64,000 nucleotides of DNA from Catalinimonas niigatensis. Its GTDB lineage: Bacteria; Bacteroidota; Bacteroidia; Cytophagales; Cyclobacteriaceae. Below, piece by piece: positions 61,370 to 64,000 of this stretch. Each line of letters starts with the position of its first letter. The stretch's first letter is position 1. The notes below the pieces were generated by a model, which was not told the DNA's origin, made no database searches, and saw nothing but the letters and a program-made list of their open reading frames with translations. Both the position numbers and the translations under genes were made by a program. The DNA lies in the NCBI RefSeq assembly GCF_030506285.1, contig NZ_CP119422.1:620001-684000 (forward strand). The letters run 5' to 3'.

Positions 61370-62882
61370 AACATTCGTAGAAATCTTCATCTATGCCTGC
61401 CTTGTTCCTTGAATGCAGTTCTACAGGAAATTCCCACAAGTATCTTAAATGCTTTACAGTGCTATCTGCTTCATCTTCATCTAGTAGCTTTTCATCATGG
61501 ATATGATGAATAAGATTGAGCTTACTGGTCTTATGCAGGTCTACACTATCTACCTGAATATCAGGTACTCTATTGGAGCGATCATACTGTCTGCTCAGCA
61601 TCTCTCTTATCCGGCGATAACCTCTTTCGTTATGAATAGCCTCTATTTCATAAAATTCATTGTCTTCATCATCAAAAATGGCAAAGAGTTTCATGTCGCG
61701 GATTACTTTGGGAGATAAATACTGGGCAATAAAGCTATCATCTCTAAAATTTTCCATCGCATAGATCACCTCATCAAGCCAATCCTTTCCTATCAGATTA
61801 GGAAACCAGGCTTTGTCTTCCTGAGTGGGATTCTGACAGATTCTCTTGATATCCATAAAGATATTAAAGCCCAGGGTATAGGGATTGAGACCGGAAAAGT
61901 AAGGGCTGCTATAATCAGGTTGATAGATGACCCCACTATGACTTTTGACAAATTCCAGCATGAAGCCATCATCCAGATATCCAAGGTCAAACAGTTTATT
62001 GATAATATGGTAATGCATAAATGTGGCAAAGCCCTCATTCATCACTTTAGTCATCGTCTGAGGATAATAGTACTGGGCAACTTTTCGGACGATTCGTACA
62101 ATTTCCCGCTTCCAAACAGCTAAAGTTGGTGCATTTTTTTCAATAAAATAAAGCAAGTTTTCTTCAGGCTCTATCGGAAATTTCTTCAGTTTCTTGTATT
62201 GTTCTCTTGTATTTAATTCACTTTCTGTTGGAAGTGTTCTTAGGAGTTCATTGTAATTTTCACTTTTTACTTTTGTCAGGCGTTTCATGCGTTCTCTTTC
62301 TTCTTCAGCAGAAAGCTTCTGAGGTTTTTTGTATTTATCGACTCCATGATCCATAAGAGAGTGACAAGCATCCAAAACTTTCTCAACCTCTTCTTCCCCA
62401 AACTCTTCTTCACATCTTAGAATGTAGTCTCTGGCGAAAACCATATAATCAATAATAGAATCGGCTGACGTCCAATCCTTGAACATATAATTATTCTTGA
62501 AAAAGGCATTGTGGCCCTGACAGGCATGGGCAATGACCAAAAGCATCATACACGTGGAGTTATTTTCCATGTTATAGCTGATGCAGGGATTAGAGTTGAT
62601 TACCATTTCATAAGATAATCCCATCTGCCCCTTTTTGTAACTACCCTGATTGATTACAAAATCCTTCCCAAACTTCCAGTGAGGGTAAGAGGTAGGTAAG
62701 CCTATAAGCGCATAAGCATCCAGCATCTGCTCAGAAGTCACAATTTCTATCTGGTTGATATAGGTATCCAGCTTAAAAAACTCTTTTCCAATCCAACTCG
62801 TCACTTCATCTGCAGCTTGTATGGTCTCGAAGTCCCAATTAGGATTACTAAACATTGCCTTAAATTGCTCCTTATCTATCAT
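61368..62882 (-). CDS. SpoVR-family protein
   Basis: The 504-residue protein matches the SpoVR/YcgB family: YPHWKFGKDF near residue 85, YEMVINSNPCISY, AHACQGHNAFFKNNYMF and DWTSADSIIDYM. The name comes from Bacillus sporulation, but the gene is widespread in non-sporulating bacteria as part of the yeaG (PrkA kinase)-yeaH-ycgB stress module. The gene beside it here is the YeaH homologue, 30 bp upstream on the same strand. The cellular role is unknown. Confidence 0.93.
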   Translation of the reverse strand: MIDKEQFKAMFSNPNWDFETIQAADEVTSWIGKEFFKLDTYINQIEIVTSEQMLDAYALIGLPTSYPHWKFGKDFVINQGSYKKGQMGLSYEMVINSNPCISYNMENNSTCMMLLVIAHACQGHNAFFKNNYMFKDWTSADSIIDYMVFARDYILRCEEEFGEEEVEKVLDACHSLMDHGVDKYKKPQKLSAEEERERMKRLTKVKSENYNELLRTLPTESELNTREQYKKLKKFPIEPEENLLYFIEKNAPTLAVWKREIVRIVRKVAQYYYPQTMTKVMNEGFATFMHYHIINKLFDLGYLDDGFMLEFVKSHSGVIYQPDYSSPYFSGLNPYTLGFNIFMDIKRICQNPTQEDKAWFPNLIGKDWLDEVIYAMENFRDDSFIAQYLSPKVIRDMKLFAIFDDEDNEFYEIEAIHNERGYRRIREMLSRQYDRSNRVPDIQVDSVDLHKTSKLNLIHHIHDEKLLDEDEADSTVKHLRYLWEFPVELHSRNKAGIDEDFYEC

Positions 62883-62912
62883 AGTTGTATACTTAGAATA
62901 ATTGTCAAGTAA

Positions 62913-64000
62913 TTAATCTTCATTATCAACCAAACTCTTCTTTTTAAATAATGCCTTAAATACCGGCCAGATCTGGCTGATATCATTGATGTTACGCATA
63001 GAAAAATTTTCTTGCTTTCTCAGCTTTTTGTAGGCATGCCAGAGGTAACCTTCCAGTCCCCGGTTTTTAATTTCTATATATGCCATATACTGCACTTCAT
63101 TCAGTACCTCATTCTTCAGAAACTGGCTACACTCTACGGCATCACCATTAGACCAAACATCACCATCCGAGGCCTGACAACAATATACATTCCACATTTG
63201 AGGATCATAACGTTCTTTCATTATCTTATGCATGAGCCTTAATGAAGGAGCGACTACAGTTCCTCCACTTTCCCGTGAGTTGAAAAACTCTTCTTCCTCT
63301 ACTTCCTTGGATTCGGTATGATGGCGTATGTAAACAATATCTACATTGTGGTACTGTTTGGTTAAGAAAATGTATAATAGTGTAAAAAATCTTTTGGCAA
63401 TGTCCTTCTCATGATAACCCATAGAAGCAGAAACGTCCATAATACAAAACATCACGGCTGAGGTAGCCGGTTTAGGTACAGTTTCAAAATTATTATACCG
63501 TAAATCCACATCCTCAAAGAAAGGAATCGTATTTTTCAGCCGGTTGAGTTTTTCAAGTTCTTGTTCTAAAACAAGCCGTTTATTTTCATCTTTTTCATTA
63601 ATCAGCTCTTCTTCAAGCTTTTTGATTTTCTGCGCATAGACTCCTTTTAGTGAAATCTGACGGGCCAATGAATGTTGAAAGCTTGTTTTGATATTAAGAC
63701 GAGAAGGAATGCTATCTTTAGTATATCCTGCTCTTTGATAGCGAAAAGTAGTTGTACTTTCCATGTACTTCTTTACCATATTGGGCAGTTCCAGATCCTC
63801 AAAAAAGTATTTAAGGAACTCATCCCGGCTTAGAATAACCACAAAGTCATCCTGAGAAATCTCCGGACTGTTAGAACCCTTTCCGCTACCGGCACCCTTA
63901 CCTCCCTCTTCGGGTTTGGGCACTTTATCACCTTCCGAAAACTTATCGTTACCAGGGCGTATGTACTGTTTCTTACCTGAACGGGGATCATGTCTAAAAT
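62913..64000 (-). CDS. YeaH/YhbH family (DUF444) protein, 5' end outside the window
   Basis: The frame is open to the window edge. 361 codons are visible, including residues upstream of a GTG at 63923 (SGKKQYIRPGNDKFSEGDKV), so the protein starts beyond 64000 and that GTG is not the true start. A von Willebrand-type MIDAS motif CIMDVSASMGYHEKDIAKRF supports the DUF444 call, as do SRDEFLKYFFEDLELPNMVKK and TFRYQRAGYTKDSIPSRLN. It acts with the PrkA-type kinase, expected just outside the window, and with SpoVR. Confidence 0.92.
   Translation of the reverse strand, partial: FRHDPRSGKKQYIRPGNDKFSEGDKVPKPEEGGKGAGSGKGSNSPEISQDDFVVILSRDEFLKYFFEDLELPNMVKKYMESTTTFRYQRAGYTKDSIPSRLNIKTSFQHSLARQISLKGVYAQKIKKLEEELINEKDENKRLVLEQELEKLNRLKNTIPFFEDVDLRYNNFETVPKPATSAVMFCIMDVSASMGYHEKDIAKRFFTLLYIFLTKQYHNVDIVYIRHHTESKEVEEEEFFNSRESGGTVVAPSLRLMHKIMKERYDPQMWNVYCCQASDGDVWSNGDAVECSQFLKNEVLNEVQYMAYIEIKNRGLEGYLWHAYKKLRKQENFSMRNINDISQIWPVFKALFKKKSLVDNED

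Noticed and set aside
1-64000. tRNA, rRNA, CRISPR or mobile element
   Set aside because: No cloverleaf-like sequence, regularly spaced repeats or transposase-like frame was found by reading the intergenic stretches. A dedicated scan could still find a small or divergent RNA.

Overview
The window looks like a chromosomal segment of a marine-type Bacteroidota, most likely order Cytophagales. This rests on several signs: many lipoproteins and Tat-exported sugar-acid or peptidoglycan enzymes with Bacteroidota-style domains (LruC, DUF1080, DUF1343), TAnnTTTG -7 promoter elements, poor Shine-Dalgarno sequences, the Bacteroidota-type insertion in LeuRS, and an ornithine transcarbamylase of the succinyl-ornithine type. 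I could not run a homology search, so the taxon is inference. No rRNA, tRNA, CRISPR array, phage or intact insertion sequence was seen.

Layout. 1-1960: tail of a TRAP transporter operon (DctP end, DctQ, DctM). 2403-7774: an unrecognised helical protein, a ClC channel with CBS domains, two overlapping thioredoxin-like genes and purQ. 7830-16264: an accessory block of exported enzymes, with a PQQ-type dehydrogenase carrying cytochrome c, two COG3964-like metallohydrolases and a SelA/DgaE-like PLP enzyme on the minus strand, and divergently an esterase fused to two cupins. 16563-17133: two tandem copies of a 78-residue protein. 17403-19131: DUF4287, DoxX and a methyltransferase. 19481-23698: arginine operon argF'-argB-argE-argH. 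23952-27740: a class D beta-lactamase fused to a NamZ-type muramidase, a Tat-exported class V PLP enzyme and a CxxC lipoprotein. 27754-35604: DinB, DUF1697, DUF1080, an SMP-30-like lipoprotein, an LruC lipoprotein, a kelch lipoprotein and a PLP decarboxylase. 35708-41670: SGNH hydrolase, GH13 amylase, exonuclease/phosphatase, CutC and a Gfo/Idh/MocA oxidoreductase. 41692-50641: envelope and housekeeping genes (lpxB, PTPS, hldD, oligopeptidase B, CHAD, leuS). 50673-58402: lipoprotein, sulfatase, DNA ligase, the two-gene mannosylglycerate pathway, site-2 protease and HAD phosphatase. 58587-61358: a large nested inverted repeat, then an inositol-phosphatase family gene, an arabinokinase-like GHMP kinase and a small unknown. 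61368-64000: SpoVR and a partial YeaH (DUF444), the usual stress pair.

Functional threads. (i) The 8389-16264 block is predicted to be exported throughout (lipoprotein, Sec and Tat signals). This is unusual for SelA-like and COG3964-like enzymes and suggests an uncharacterised periplasmic catabolic pathway. (ii) The beta-lactamase/NamZ fusion suggests peptidoglycan turnover or sensing coupled to a serine beta-lactamase fold. (iii) Pro90 in the transcarbamylase predicts arginine synthesis through N-succinyl intermediates. (iv) MpgS plus MpgP predict the compatible solute mannosylglycerate. Sequence-level oddities are an AT-rich mosaic stretch inside leuS, a GC-rich islet in an otherwise AT-rich intergenic region, and the 63-bp nested inverted repeat.
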